Shown one piece after another: positions 25,447-33,591 of a stretch of 33,874 bases of DNA (its first letter is position 1; each line of letters begins with the position of its first letter). Position numbers and translations under genes: made by a program. The notes beneath the pieces are model-generated. The model was not told where the DNA came from, did not search any database, and was given only the letters and a program-made list of their open reading frames with translations. Source of the stretch: Phycisphaerales bacterium (lineage in GTDB: Bacteria > Planctomycetota > Phycisphaerae > Sedimentisphaerales > Anaerobacaceae); the NCBI GenBank assembly GCA_020343675.1, contig CP070806.1, forward strand, positions 2,727,004 through 2,760,877, written 5' to 3'.

Positions 25447-26718
25447 TCAGCGTCCGAGCACTCCACCGCCGAGCTGCATCGTGACGATGGGCAGCAGGGT
25501 CGCCGCAATAATAAAGCCAATCACCACGGCCAGCAGCAATATGAGCAGCGCCGGGAAAATCGACATGAATCGGTTTATGGCCGCATCTGAATCAGCGTCG
25601 AAGGTATCGGCGGCATTGAGCAGCAACTCATCAAGTTTGCCCGTCTGCTCGCCCACGGCGACAATCTGCACCAGCAGGGGCGGAAAGTAACCCGATGTTT
25701 CCAACGGGTCGGCCAGCGGCTCGCCTCGCTTGACCTTCTCCGCGACGGAGTCGATTTCCGTTCCCAACAGCTCATTGCCCAGCGTATCACGCACGACGTT
25801 CAGGGCCTCCAGAATTGTCACGCCGCCCATCGTCAGCGCCCCGAGGGTTCGTGCAAACCGGCCGACCGAAATCGTCCGCAAAACCGAACCCAGAAACGGA
25901 ATTCTCAACTTGAACGTATCGTACTGGAGCCGGCCCTCGGTCTTCGTCCATTTTCTCAGGTAGAAGAATCCCACGATGATGCCGGCCAGAACAATCCACC
26001 CGAAGAACGTCGTAAACAATCCCTTCAGCGACCCGCTAACGCTCATCAGTATCCTGGTCGGCAAGGGCAGCACCGACAAGTCGGCCCCGAGGGTGCTGAT
26101 GATCCTCGGGAGGATCACCGTCATCACAATAGTCACCGAGACCAGGCCCAGCCCCAGAACAAACAGAGGATAGGCAGACGCGTTCTTCATATTCGTTTTT
26201 ATTTTCTCTTCCCGCACCAACATGTCCGCCAACTGTGCCGAGGTCTGCTCGAGGATTCCCCCGGTCTCGCCGACTCGTATCATCGAGACGTACAACGGGC
26301 TAAAGACCGTCCCATGCCTGGCCATCGCTTCCGAGAGGGCCTGGCCCGAACTGACGGCGCTGGACAGGTCCGCCAACAGGTCTCTTGTCGCCGGCTTGTG
26401 CTGCTGTTTGCGGATAAGCTCGAGGGCGGTGAACAGCGGAAGACCGGCGCGCAGGGCTGTGCTGAGTTGTGTGGTGATGGCCAGCACGTCTTTACTGGTG
26501 ACCCTGCCCGGACGAAATCGCAGGAACTGGCCCAGGTCCAGGGCCAGGGCCACCTTCTCGCCGCTACGGCTTTTCGCGCGAGCCGCTTCGGTCAGCTCCG
26601 TGACAAAATGGCCTTGATTGGTCAGGGTGGCGACGGCTGCTCTGCGGTCCACAGCTTCAACGGTCCCCGCCACGTGCATGCCACCACGATCTACCGCCTT
26701 ATAGGAAAAATGGCCCAC
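25447..26718 (-). CDS. gspF: Type II secretion inner-membrane platform protein GspF
   Basis: 423 residues. The N-terminal FSYKAVDRGGMHVAGTVEA strand set is typical of GspF/PilC. Two homologous cytoplasmic domains follow, each with the GspF pattern (QLSTALRAGLPLFTALELI; GALTMGGVTILEALNVV; VGEQTGKLDELL), and three membrane spans (about 170-195, 220-245 and 385-410). GspF is the polytopic core that the GspE ATPase is thought to rotate or move. The start is a GTG at 26718; an in-frame TGA three codons upstream excludes a longer form, and the AGG upstream is 14 nt away, a weak site. It follows gspE by 55 bases. Confidence 0.93.
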   Translation of the reverse strand: MGHFSYKAVDRGGMHVAGTVEAVDRRAAVATLTNQGHFVTELTEAARAKSRSGEKVALALDLGQFLRFRPGRVTSKDVLAITTQLSTALRAGLPLFTALELIRKQQHKPATRDLLADLSSAVSSGQALSEAMARHGTVFSPLYVSMIRVGETGGILEQTSAQLADMLVREEKIKTNMKNASAYPLFVLGLGLVSVTIVMTVILPRIISTLGADLSVLPLPTRILMSVSGSLKGLFTTFFGWIVLAGIIVGFFYLRKWTKTEGRLQYDTFKLRIPFLGSVLRTISVGRFARTLGALTMGGVTILEALNVVRDTLGNELLGTEIDSVAEKVKRGEPLADPLETSGYFPPLLVQIVAVGEQTGKLDELLLNAADTFDADSDAAINRFMSIFPALLILLLAVVIGFIIAATLLPIVTMQLGGGVLGR

Positions 26719-26773
26719 TCTTGGTCACTCACCTTTCGTATCTCAATTAGCGCTCGAGGTCCCGTTTCACGCT

Positions 26774-28504
26774 CTACTCTTCTTCGCCGATACTCTGGGC
26801 CACTCGGAAGATTTCCTCGGGCGTCGTTTCCCCTTCCAGGACCTTGGCGAGACCATCGTGTACCATGCTGATGTGATCCGTCGGGGCCGCTTTGATGATC
26901 TGTTCGGTCGTCGGCCTTGCTGCAATCAATTCCCGCAGCGTGCCGGTGATTCTGAGCAACTCATACATTCCCGTCCGGCCGCTCATTCCCGTGTGGCCGC
27001 ACTCGTTGCAGCCACGACCGTGATAAAACGTCGTGGTCGGCTCAATCTTCATGGAGCCGTTCAGGCTCTTGATCAGATTCTCGTCCGGCTCGTACGGCTC
27101 CTTGCACTTCGGGCAGATCTTGCGGATGAGTCTTTGAGCCACCACCGCCTCCAGAGAGCTGGCCAGCAGAAACGGTTCGACGCCCATATCAATCAACCGG
27201 GTCACGGCTCCGGCTGCATCATTGGTATGAAGCGTCGAGAAGACCAGATGGCCCGTCAAGGCCGCGCGGATCGCGATTTCGGCTGTCTCGCGGTCGCGGA
27301 TTTCGCCCACCATGACGATGTCCGGGTCGTGGCGGAGAATATGACGAAGGCCCGTCGCAAACGTCAGCCCCCGCTTCGGGTTGACAGGCATTTGGTTGAT
27401 CCCCTCAAGCTGGTACTCGACGGGGTCTTCGATCGTGATCATCTTCACAGACGGGGTGTATATTTTGTTCAGCGAGGCGTAAAGGGTTGTCGTCTTGCCG
27501 CACCCGGTCGGCCCGGTCACAAGGACAATCCCATTCGTTCGGTGCAGGCATCGAGTGTAACCTTCAAGGCACTGGTCGTTCATCCCGAGGTCGTGAAGCT
27601 CCATGAGCGACGCTGTTTTGTCCAGGATTCTCAGTTCAATCGACTCGCCGAACACGGTCGGCACCGTCGAGACGCGAAGATCGACCCGGCCGTGCTTGCC
27701 CGCGAACTCGATATGCCCGTCCTGGGGCACGAATCGCTCGGCAATGTTCATGTTGGCCATAATCTTCAGTCGCGAGATGATCGCCGCCTGAAGCCGCTTG
27801 GATGAGGGGCTCCGCTCGATGAGCATACCGTCAATTCTGTACTTGATCTTGACTTCACGCTCGAACGGCTCGATGTGAATATCGCTGGCCCGGGCGTCAA
27901 TGGCTTCGAGGATGATCAGGTTCACGAGATTCACCAGGGACGGCTCTCTGGCCATTTCCTGTAGCTTGGCCGGCGAGTAATCCCCGTTGCCGAGTTCGGG
28001 CATCTCCGTCGTCTTCTGCTCTGCTGGCACAAGGTCGTCCAGCATCCTCGCAACGTTGCTGCCGTAGAACTTCATGATGGCATATTCCATCTCCTTCGGG
28101 TCGGCGTAGCAGCGGCGCACCGAACAGCCGGTGACTAACCGTAAATCCTCCAGAACCTGCGGCTGGAAGGGGTCTGTCATCGCGACTGCCAGACGCCCGT
28201 CTTCCCGCCTCAGGGGCAGAATACTATACCGACTGACTAAGTCGGCGGGCACGAGGCTGACAATCTCCCCGCTTATCGAAACTTCCGTCAAATCAACCTT
28301 TTCGATCCCCGCCTGCAACGCAAGAGCCTCGTTTAACTGAGCCCGGGTTACGTATCCAAGATCGACCAGAATCTCGCCCAAACGCCTGTGCTCGACCTTT
28401 TGTTCCGCCAGCGCAAATTCGAGGTGGGACGGGTCCAAATACGCTTTCTCGCAAAGCAACTCGCCCAGCCTCTTCTTTCTGTTCCCGTTTGTCTCCAAGT
28501 CCAT
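26774..28504 (-). CDS. gspE: Type II secretion ATPase GspE
   Basis: 576 residues, the cytoplasmic hexameric motor. The N-terminal domain (about 1-150) is of the GspE_N/MshEN type (LGELLCEKAYLDPSHLEFAL, ILVDLGYVTRAQLNEALALQ) that binds GspL. The core has Walker A GPTGCGKT at 331-338 (K337), an Asp box (DPVEYQLEGINQ), Walker B-like DPDIVMVGEIRD and a His box (TGHLVFSTLHTNDA). A zinc-binding tetracysteine, CPKC...CNEC, lies at about 460-500. All motor residues look intact. It is the first gene of the operon, with a promoter about 40 bases upstream and GGAG close to the ATG (2-nt spacer). Confidence 0.95.
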   Translation of the reverse strand: MDLETNGNRKKRLGELLCEKAYLDPSHLEFALAEQKVEHRRLGEILVDLGYVTRAQLNEALALQAGIEKVDLTEVSISGEIVSLVPADLVSRYSILPLRREDGRLAVAMTDPFQPQVLEDLRLVTGCSVRRCYADPKEMEYAIMKFYGSNVARMLDDLVPAEQKTTEMPELGNGDYSPAKLQEMAREPSLVNLVNLIILEAIDARASDIHIEPFEREVKIKYRIDGMLIERSPSSKRLQAAIISRLKIMANMNIAERFVPQDGHIEFAGKHGRVDLRVSTVPTVFGESIELRILDKTASLMELHDLGMNDQCLEGYTRCLHRTNGIVLVTGPTGCGKTTTLYASLNKIYTPSVKMITIEDPVEYQLEGINQMPVNPKRGLTFATGLRHILRHDPDIVMVGEIRDRETAEIAIRAALTGHLVFSTLHTNDAAGAVTRLIDMGVEPFLLASSLEAVVAQRLIRKICPKCKEPYEPDENLIKSLNGSMKIEPTTTFYHGRGCNECGHTGMSGRTGMYELLRITGTLRELIAARPTTEQIIKAAPTDHISMVHDGLAKVLEGETTPEEIFRVAQSIGEEE

Positions 28505-28545
28505 TTCTCCAGTTGCGCAGCTACGAAATTACGCCTAAATGCTTA

Positions 28546-28574
28546 AGTATATAGGACAAGCTGACTTATATCAA
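28546..28574 (-). promoter_or_regulatory. Promoter candidate for the type II secretion operon
   Basis: Minus strand TTGATA (28574-28569), 17-nt spacer, TATACT (28551-28546). Start near 28539, leader of about 35 nt to gspE. It is well placed and close to the sigma70 consensus. No clear internal promoter was noted in the 13-kb operon, where gaps are mostly 12-57 bases. Confidence 0.62.
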
Positions 28575-28900
28575 GCCGCCTGTTTGGATAAACTCACTGA
28601 GGCTCACGTATTCTAAGGTGTCCGGCACAGCCCACGACTATTTGCTCAGACGCTCGGGAACCCCGTTTTGTTACAAGAAAATGCTATTTCAGCACTAAAA
28701 ACCTTCCAACCGCCCGGCTGACGCGCCAGACGGTCCGCGCATTCTTCTTTTCGGACTCTTCGGCAGAATCGCTCTGTTGGGAACACATATTTGCACTTTT
28801 TTTGCCCGCTCTCATGAATGAGAATCTGCCCGCAGGTCTCGGCCAGCACGCCGCCGCCGAAAGACGCTGAGGCCTTGTGGACCGACGGCGACGAAATGAA

Positions 28901-28930
28901 TTGTCAATGAGGGGAAAATATGGGTATGAT
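28901..28930 (+). promoter_or_regulatory. Promoter candidate for the sugar-binding lipoprotein
   Basis: Plus strand TTGTCA (28901-28906), 18-nt spacer, TATGAT (28925-28930); five of six matches in each box. Start near 28937, leader of about 52 nt. Confidence 0.48.
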
Positions 28931-28988
28931 TGGGCACAGACAGTTCCCTTGACTGCATTGAGCAACGAAGATTCAGGACGTGATTACT

Positions 28989-30008
28989 ATGAGAAGACTA
29001 TTCGCCATCGTCGTGTTCGTCGCTGCGGCCGTCGTTTTGGCAGGAATCGGCTGTAAACGCAAAGAAAAAAGCGAGGGCACGTATCGCATAGCGGTGATTC
29101 CCAAAGGCACGACCCACGTCTTCTGGAAGTCGATTCACGCCGGGGCGGTCAAAGCCGAGCAGGAGCTGAACGACTCCGGCCTGGACGTGGAGGTTATATG
29201 GAAAGGGCCACTCAAGGAAGATGACAGGGAGTCGCAAATCAGGGTCGTGGAGGACTTCATAACACGCGGCGTCGCAGGAATCGTGCTGGCGCCGTTGGAC
29301 GATGCGGCGATGCGCCTGCCGGTCAGGGACGCCGTCAACAACGGTATCCCGGTTGTGATTATCGACAGCGGCCTCAACAGCGAAGATTACGCCAGTTTCG
29401 TAGCAACCGACAACTACATCGGAGGCCGGAAGGGCGGCCTGCGCCTAGCCGAAGTCTTGGGTGGAAAAGGCAAAGTCATTATGCTGCGCTGCCACGAAGG
29501 CGCCGCCAGCTCGACCAAACGCGAGCAGGGGTTCCTAGACGTCTTGAAAGAGCAATACCCCCAAATCGAGGTGGTCAGCTCGAACCAGTACGGCGGCGCG
29601 ACCACGGAGAGCGCCTACATCGCAAGCGAGAACCTGCTGGCGCCGCTGCGCAGGCCCGACGGAGGCCTGACCATTGACGGCATCTTCTGCCCGAACGAAT
29701 CCACGTCTTTCGGAATGTTGCGGGCGCTCGAGGACAGCGGCCTGGCGGGTAAAGTCAGCTTTGTTGGTTTCGACAGCTCCGAGCGGCTCGTCCAGGCGCT
29801 GGCAAAGCATCATATCAAAGGACTGGTCCTTCAGGACCCGATTAACATGGGCTATTTGGGCGTCAAGACGATGCTGGCGCACCTTCGCGGCCGGGACGTG
29901 GAGAAACGAATCGACACCGGCTCAGTCGTCGCCACGCCGGAGAATATGGACGAACCCACGATGAAGAACCTCTTAGAGCCCGACTTCAAGAAATGGCTGA
30001 ACGAATAG
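28989..30008 (+). CDS. Periplasmic sugar-binding-type lipoprotein (RbsB/peripla_BP_4 family)
   Basis: 339 residues. The signal peptide ends in the lipobox LAGIGC, so the protein is membrane-anchored and extracytoplasmic. The body is a type I periplasmic binding fold: YRIAVIPKGTTHVFWKSI opens domain 1, GIVLAPLDDAAMRLPVRDA and VVIIDSG continue it, FVATDNYIGGRKGG is the hinge/ligand segment, and GIFCPNESTSFGMLRAL with VSFVGFDSSERLVQAL forms domain 2. The family binds ribose, other pentoses or autoinducer-2-like sugars; the ligand here is unknown. The ATG at 28989 has AGGA 10 nt upstream, and a GTG at 28980 is less likely. No ABC ATPase or permease gene is adjacent, so its transporter or sensor partner must be elsewhere. 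Confidence 0.88.
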   Translation: MRRLFAIVVFVAAAVVLAGIGCKRKEKSEGTYRIAVIPKGTTHVFWKSIHAGAVKAEQELNDSGLDVEVIWKGPLKEDDRESQIRVVEDFITRGVAGIVLAPLDDAAMRLPVRDAVNNGIPVVIIDSGLNSEDYASFVATDNYIGGRKGGLRLAEVLGGKGKVIMLRCHEGAASSTKREQGFLDVLKEQYPQIEVVSSNQYGGATTESAYIASENLLAPLRRPDGGLTIDGIFCPNESTSFGMLRALEDSGLAGKVSFVGFDSSERLVQALAKHHIKGLVLQDPINMGYLGVKTMLAHLRGRDVEKRIDTGSVVATPENMDEPTMKNLLEPDFKKWLNE

Positions 30009-30344
30009 ACTCCGGACAATCTGCGATGCCGCATCTATTTCAAGACGGCTGTAAGAGATAGGAGTGCCCCTCAATGAAAGAGCCCCCATTATCCTCCAAA
30101 AACCAATGATTCTCGAATATACCACATGGGCAGACCTAAGAAAAACGCAAGTACAGAACTCGCAACAAATTGCAGAAGAGCCTTGTTCATCATGTTCAAT
30201 GGGAATTGTTTGGCAGAAGCGATTGAGATAACGGGAAGGGACAAACACTAACGTTGACAATTGTGCTCTTGCAGGCTTAGATTTATCTATGGATTCACTT
30301 TATAGCTACATGAATCTCCTTTAAGGGGAAAGGATGTCTTCCAC
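30009..30344. other. Intergenic region marking the change to AT-richer DNA
   Basis: No gene is seen. A short GATGCCGCATC palindrome (30025-30035) has no T-run after it. From about 30070 the sequence becomes visibly richer in A and T and stays so to the window end. A candidate promoter is at 30254-30283. Confidence 0.5.
30254..30283 (+). promoter_or_regulatory. Candidate promoter for the Nramp-like transporter
   Basis: Plus strand perfect TTGACA (30254-30259), 18-nt spacer, TAGATT (30278-30283, 4/6). Start near 30290, leader of about 55 nt. Confidence 0.4.
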
Positions 30345-31580
30345 ATGAACCATTCACCGATGCGTAAACTACGCCTTGCCTTAAGTGCTGTTGGCCCCGG
30401 GCTGTTTTTAATCGGCTATAATATTGGAACAGGCAGCGTAACCACAATGGCAAAATCAGGCGCCGAACATGGCATGTCACTGTTTTGGGCATTGCTGCTT
30501 TCCTGCATCTTTACTTTTGTGCTCATGATTGCTTATGGCCAGGTAACACTGGTAACAGAAAAAACAGCACTCAACAATTTTAAGAGCCACCTTAAATATG
30601 GAAACATACTCGCCATTTATATTGTGATTGCTCTTATTCTCGGGGAATTACTTGCCCTGATGGGCATCATGGGGATTGTCTCGGAGTTATTGCAGGAAGG
30701 TGGGCGACTCGTATTCGGAAATGTTATCGATACTTTTTGGATCATACTTGTTTTAGTGATTGCTTTGTACCTGCTGCTGTGGTATGGCTGCTACCAAATC
30801 TTTGAAAAAATCCTCACCGGTTTTGTTATTCTAATGGGGCTCTGCTTTGTCGTGGTGTTCTTTATGGTTAAGCCGAGTTTTACAGCTCTGTTAAGTGGTA
30901 TTATTCCAAATGTCCCCAATGAACCGGGCGCCTTTCGACTTGTTGCGGCCATGGCTGGGACAACTTGTTCGGCAGCGGTTTTCGTGATGCGCAGTACCGT
31001 TATCGCTGAGAAAGGCTGGGATATTTCTAATCTTTCCGGCGAAAAAAAAGATGCATTTGTTTCTGCATTTATGATGCTCTTTCTAAGCGGAGTCATAATG
31101 GCGGTTTCGGCTGGCACTCTACATGTGATGGGGCTAAGATTGAACGACAGCGTTGAAATGATTTCTCTGTTTGAACCTTTAGGCGGAAAAATTGCAGCCT
31201 TTATTCTCATTCTCGGCATCACCGGAGCCGGACTTTCCACTGTCTTTCCCATTGTACTCATTGCTCCATGGCTCATTAGTGACTACACTGGAAAACCACG
31301 CAACATTCATTCCCCCCTATACCGCATTCTTGGTTTGATAGGGATTCTATTTGGATTCGGAATGGTTTTTATGAAACAGCGTCCACCGGCTTTGATGGTG
31401 TTTTCTCAGGCATTTCAGGCGTGTATTTTACCTGCGGTCGCTATACCAGTTTTTATTCTTATCAACAATAAGATGGTCATGAAAGATCATGCGGCCAAAA
31501 CGAAAATGAATATTGGACTTATCGCCGTCATTCTATTTTCATTTTGTACAACCTATTTCGCAATTGTGGAGCTGTTTTAA
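30345..31580 (+). CDS. Nramp-related divalent-metal-type transporter with altered metal-site motifs
   Basis: 411 residues, about 11 hydrophobic spans. The start pattern AVGPGLFLIGYNIGTGSVTT matches span 1 of the Nramp (SLC11) fold, but the metal-binding DPGN is replaced by IGTG (27-30). Span 6, AGTTCSAAVFVMRSTVIAEKGW, has MRS (215-217) where Mn/Fe transporters have MPH. It therefore belongs to the broad Nramp-related group and probably carries something other than Mn or Fe; the substrate is unknown. AAAGGA lies about 11 nt before the ATG; a second Met at codon 6 is an alternative start. Base composition is clearly lower in GC than the secretion operon (about 42% in the 60 bases from 30841), suggesting a different history. 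It converges on the FAD oxidoreductase gene. Confidence 0.8.
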   Translation: MNHSPMRKLRLALSAVGPGLFLIGYNIGTGSVTTMAKSGAEHGMSLFWALLLSCIFTFVLMIAYGQVTLVTEKTALNNFKSHLKYGNILAIYIVIALILGELLALMGIMGIVSELLQEGGRLVFGNVIDTFWIILVLVIALYLLLWYGCYQIFEKILTGFVILMGLCFVVVFFMVKPSFTALLSGIIPNVPNEPGAFRLVAAMAGTTCSAAVFVMRSTVIAEKGWDISNLSGEKKDAFVSAFMMLFLSGVIMAVSAGTLHVMGLRLNDSVEMISLFEPLGGKIAAFILILGITGAGLSTVFPIVLIAPWLISDYTGKPRNIHSPLYRILGLIGILFGFGMVFMKQRPPALMVFSQAFQACILPAVAIPVFILINNKMVMKDHAAKTKMNIGLIAVILFSFCTTYFAIVELF

Positions 31581-31634
31581 GAAAAGAAATAAGTATGGTG
31601 TTGCCAGATTTCCCCGTAAACGGTTGCGAAAAAG

Positions 31635-33497
31635 CTAATAGATACGGATTTCGAGAATACGCGTATGGTCGAGACCATTAGTAGCTGTTACTGATACACG
31701 AATCGCTTTGATGGAAATCGGATTATCAAGTTTGTGAACACAACGTCGCTGGTAATTGCCTTTTACATCGACCAATCCTTGCCATTGACCATTCACCATA
31801 CCTTCGATTTGGTAATCCCGCACAGTTTCCGGCTGTGGTTTTCCCCAAATCATCTTCCGAACAAACCCGTCAAGTTGTGTCATTGTAAGCATCCGATGCA
31901 TGCCTGTATCGAAAATCAATTGTATCTCTGACAGGGTATGAGAGTGCTCCCATCTTAATTCTATCCAGGCAGGCGGTCCGGCTTGGGGTGATGACATCCA
32001 GCGGTGTGTGCCAGGATTAGAACGGTCAGGCGGTGCTCCTCGTTTGCCAAAGACAGCACGTGTCTGGCCTGAAATTATATTTGCTGCTTTTCCCTGCGTC
32101 TGCTCACTCGAGGCTGTGATTCTAGCTTTTCGTGCTATATCTTCTGGGTCTTTATTGTGTATGCCTACAAGATATGCATCGTCACGCAAAAGTTGCTGCT
32201 GGATCTCTTCCATCAGTTTGGTATTGCTGCTGATGATATTAGGTTCAATATGGTGTTTAACTGCACAGGCCGCGGCCGTTCCCACACCTTGGCCTATTAC
32301 GCCGCATGTACCCATTACGCGTGTTGAGCCAAAAGCAACATGACTGACCGAGATATTACGCCCCGCAAACATCAAATTAGGCACATCGGCGCTGACGCAG
32401 CATCGCAATGGAATATTATATAAATGTGGTACGGCTGTTAGTTGGCCGGGCATTTCATCTGTTGCATCTATACCACCTGATGGATGGTCATCAATAGACC
32501 AGCCACCATAGGCGATAGCATCTCCGAATTCTCTTGAATTAAGTACATCGGATTGTGTGAGCATATATTGCCCGACGAAACGACGACTTTCCCTTTTGCC
32601 CGGCAGGAAACCAAACCAATCCAGTGCCCAATTATCCGCGTCATGTTCTCCTCCGTTTTTGATATGATCCCAGACACCAAACAAAATTGCCAATAGTTCA
32701 TCACGAACTTTTTCACCCTCTTTGATTGTGTCAACTTCGCCACCCCATTCTATCCACCAGTAGCCGAAATCTAATGCACAGAAATGGTATTCACCGAGAT
32801 CGGATAATCCCTGAGCGTGCGGTCGCAATTTAAGGTCTTCTTCGGTAAACTTTCTCGACCAGGTCGGTGGTGTAAACGGCATAGGTCGGTCGTGTTCAGT
32901 TGCATGGAATAAAATCGATGAGCCCATGTGCTTGTCATCGGATTTATCCGGCCCTAGAGATTCATTGAATTCTTCTTTAGACTCTCTACCCATACGGAAA
33001 GATGCGCCCGCTTCGGATGCCAACCGTCCATCACCCGTACAATCGACAAAAACCTTTGCTGCGATGTAGAATATATCTTCGGTTGATTGCCGTTCAGCAA
33101 TTGCTTTTGTTATACGGCCGTCTTTCATTTCGACGCCGGTTATAGTGGTATTTAGCATTAATGTAAGATTAGGTTGGGTTCGGCATTTATCATATAGTAT
33201 CGCATCGAACATCGTAGCTGAACGTTGTGGGTTTTGTACAGATGTATCCAGTCGAATTTCTTCCAGGATACCGCCTTCGCGAGGTTCTACTTGTAGTTCT
33301 TTGCCGCGTTTTCCAAGGGCTTCTGCACCGAGTATATTCATTCGCATCTCGCTTGAAGCATTACCTCCAAGGACCGGACGGTCCTGACACAGGATTACCT
33401 TTGCCCCATGACGTGCCGCCGACAGGGCACACAGCAGGCCTGCTATCCCTCCTCCTGCTACCAATACATCACAGTTCAAATTACTTTTTGCTACCAT
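31635..33497 (-). CDS. FAD-dependent oxidoreductase (FAD_oxidored family) with discoidin-like C-terminal domain
   Basis: 620 residues. CDVLVAGGGIAGLLCALSAA (9-28) is the FAD-binding Rossmann start with GGGIAG. VLGGNASSEMR is a family-typical segment, VFVDCTGDGRLASEAGA is the second FAD contact, and LMFAGRNISVSHVAFGSTRVMG the C-terminal FAD motif. This matches the FAD_oxidored family common in Planctomycetes and Verrucomicrobia near carbohydrate genes; the substrate is unknown. From about residue 475, ARITASSEQ, AWIELRWEHSHTLSEIQLIF and IKAIRVSVTATNG resemble an F5/8 type C (discoidin) sugar-binding domain. No signal peptide is seen. The ATG at 33497 puts the Rossmann strand near the N-terminus and has AGGGA upstream; a Met at 33545 is in frame but has no site. 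Low GC, like its neighbours. Confidence 0.83.
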   Translation of the reverse strand: MVAKSNLNCDVLVAGGGIAGLLCALSAARHGAKVILCQDRPVLGGNASSEMRMNILGAEALGKRGKELQVEPREGGILEEIRLDTSVQNPQRSATMFDAILYDKCRTQPNLTLMLNTTITGVEMKDGRITKAIAERQSTEDIFYIAAKVFVDCTGDGRLASEAGASFRMGRESKEEFNESLGPDKSDDKHMGSSILFHATEHDRPMPFTPPTWSRKFTEEDLKLRPHAQGLSDLGEYHFCALDFGYWWIEWGGEVDTIKEGEKVRDELLAILFGVWDHIKNGGEHDADNWALDWFGFLPGKRESRRFVGQYMLTQSDVLNSREFGDAIAYGGWSIDDHPSGGIDATDEMPGQLTAVPHLYNIPLRCCVSADVPNLMFAGRNISVSHVAFGSTRVMGTCGVIGQGVGTAAACAVKHHIEPNIISSNTKLMEEIQQQLLRDDAYLVGIHNKDPEDIARKARITASSEQTQGKAANIISGQTRAVFGKRGAPPDRSNPGTHRWMSSPQAGPPAWIELRWEHSHTLSEIQLIFDTGMHRMLTMTQLDGFVRKMIWGKPQPETVRDYQIEGMVNGQWQGLVDVKGNYQRRCVHKLDNPISIKAIRVSVTATNGLDHTRILEIRIY

Positions 33498-33591
33498 TGA
33501 AATATCATCCCTAATTAAGATATCAAATTGCTTTGCAGGAAACATGTCATTTCGACCGGCCTGTGCGTCGTTGCTTTGGCGAACATGTCAA

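Larger units (their letters stand above)
28505..28988. other. Divergent intergenic region between gspE and the sugar-binding lipoprotein gene
   Basis: It holds outward promoters at 28546-28574 and 28901-28930. The middle, 28600-28890, is without a convincing gene: two overlapping minus-strand frames of about 67 and 93 codons have no ribosome site and basic, Arg/Ser-rich content. A small palindrome CTCATGAATGAG lies at 28812-28823. Nothing else is recognised. Confidence 0.5.

Noticed and set aside
26858..27805. 315-codon plus-strand open frame opposite gspE
   Set aside because: It lies antisense to the Walker A and zinc regions of GspE and has no features of its own.
28646..28965. Two overlapping minus-strand small frames (67 and 93 codons) upstream of gspE
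   Set aside because: No ribosome site and no protein-like pattern; they lie between two outward promoters, so the region is better read as intergenic.
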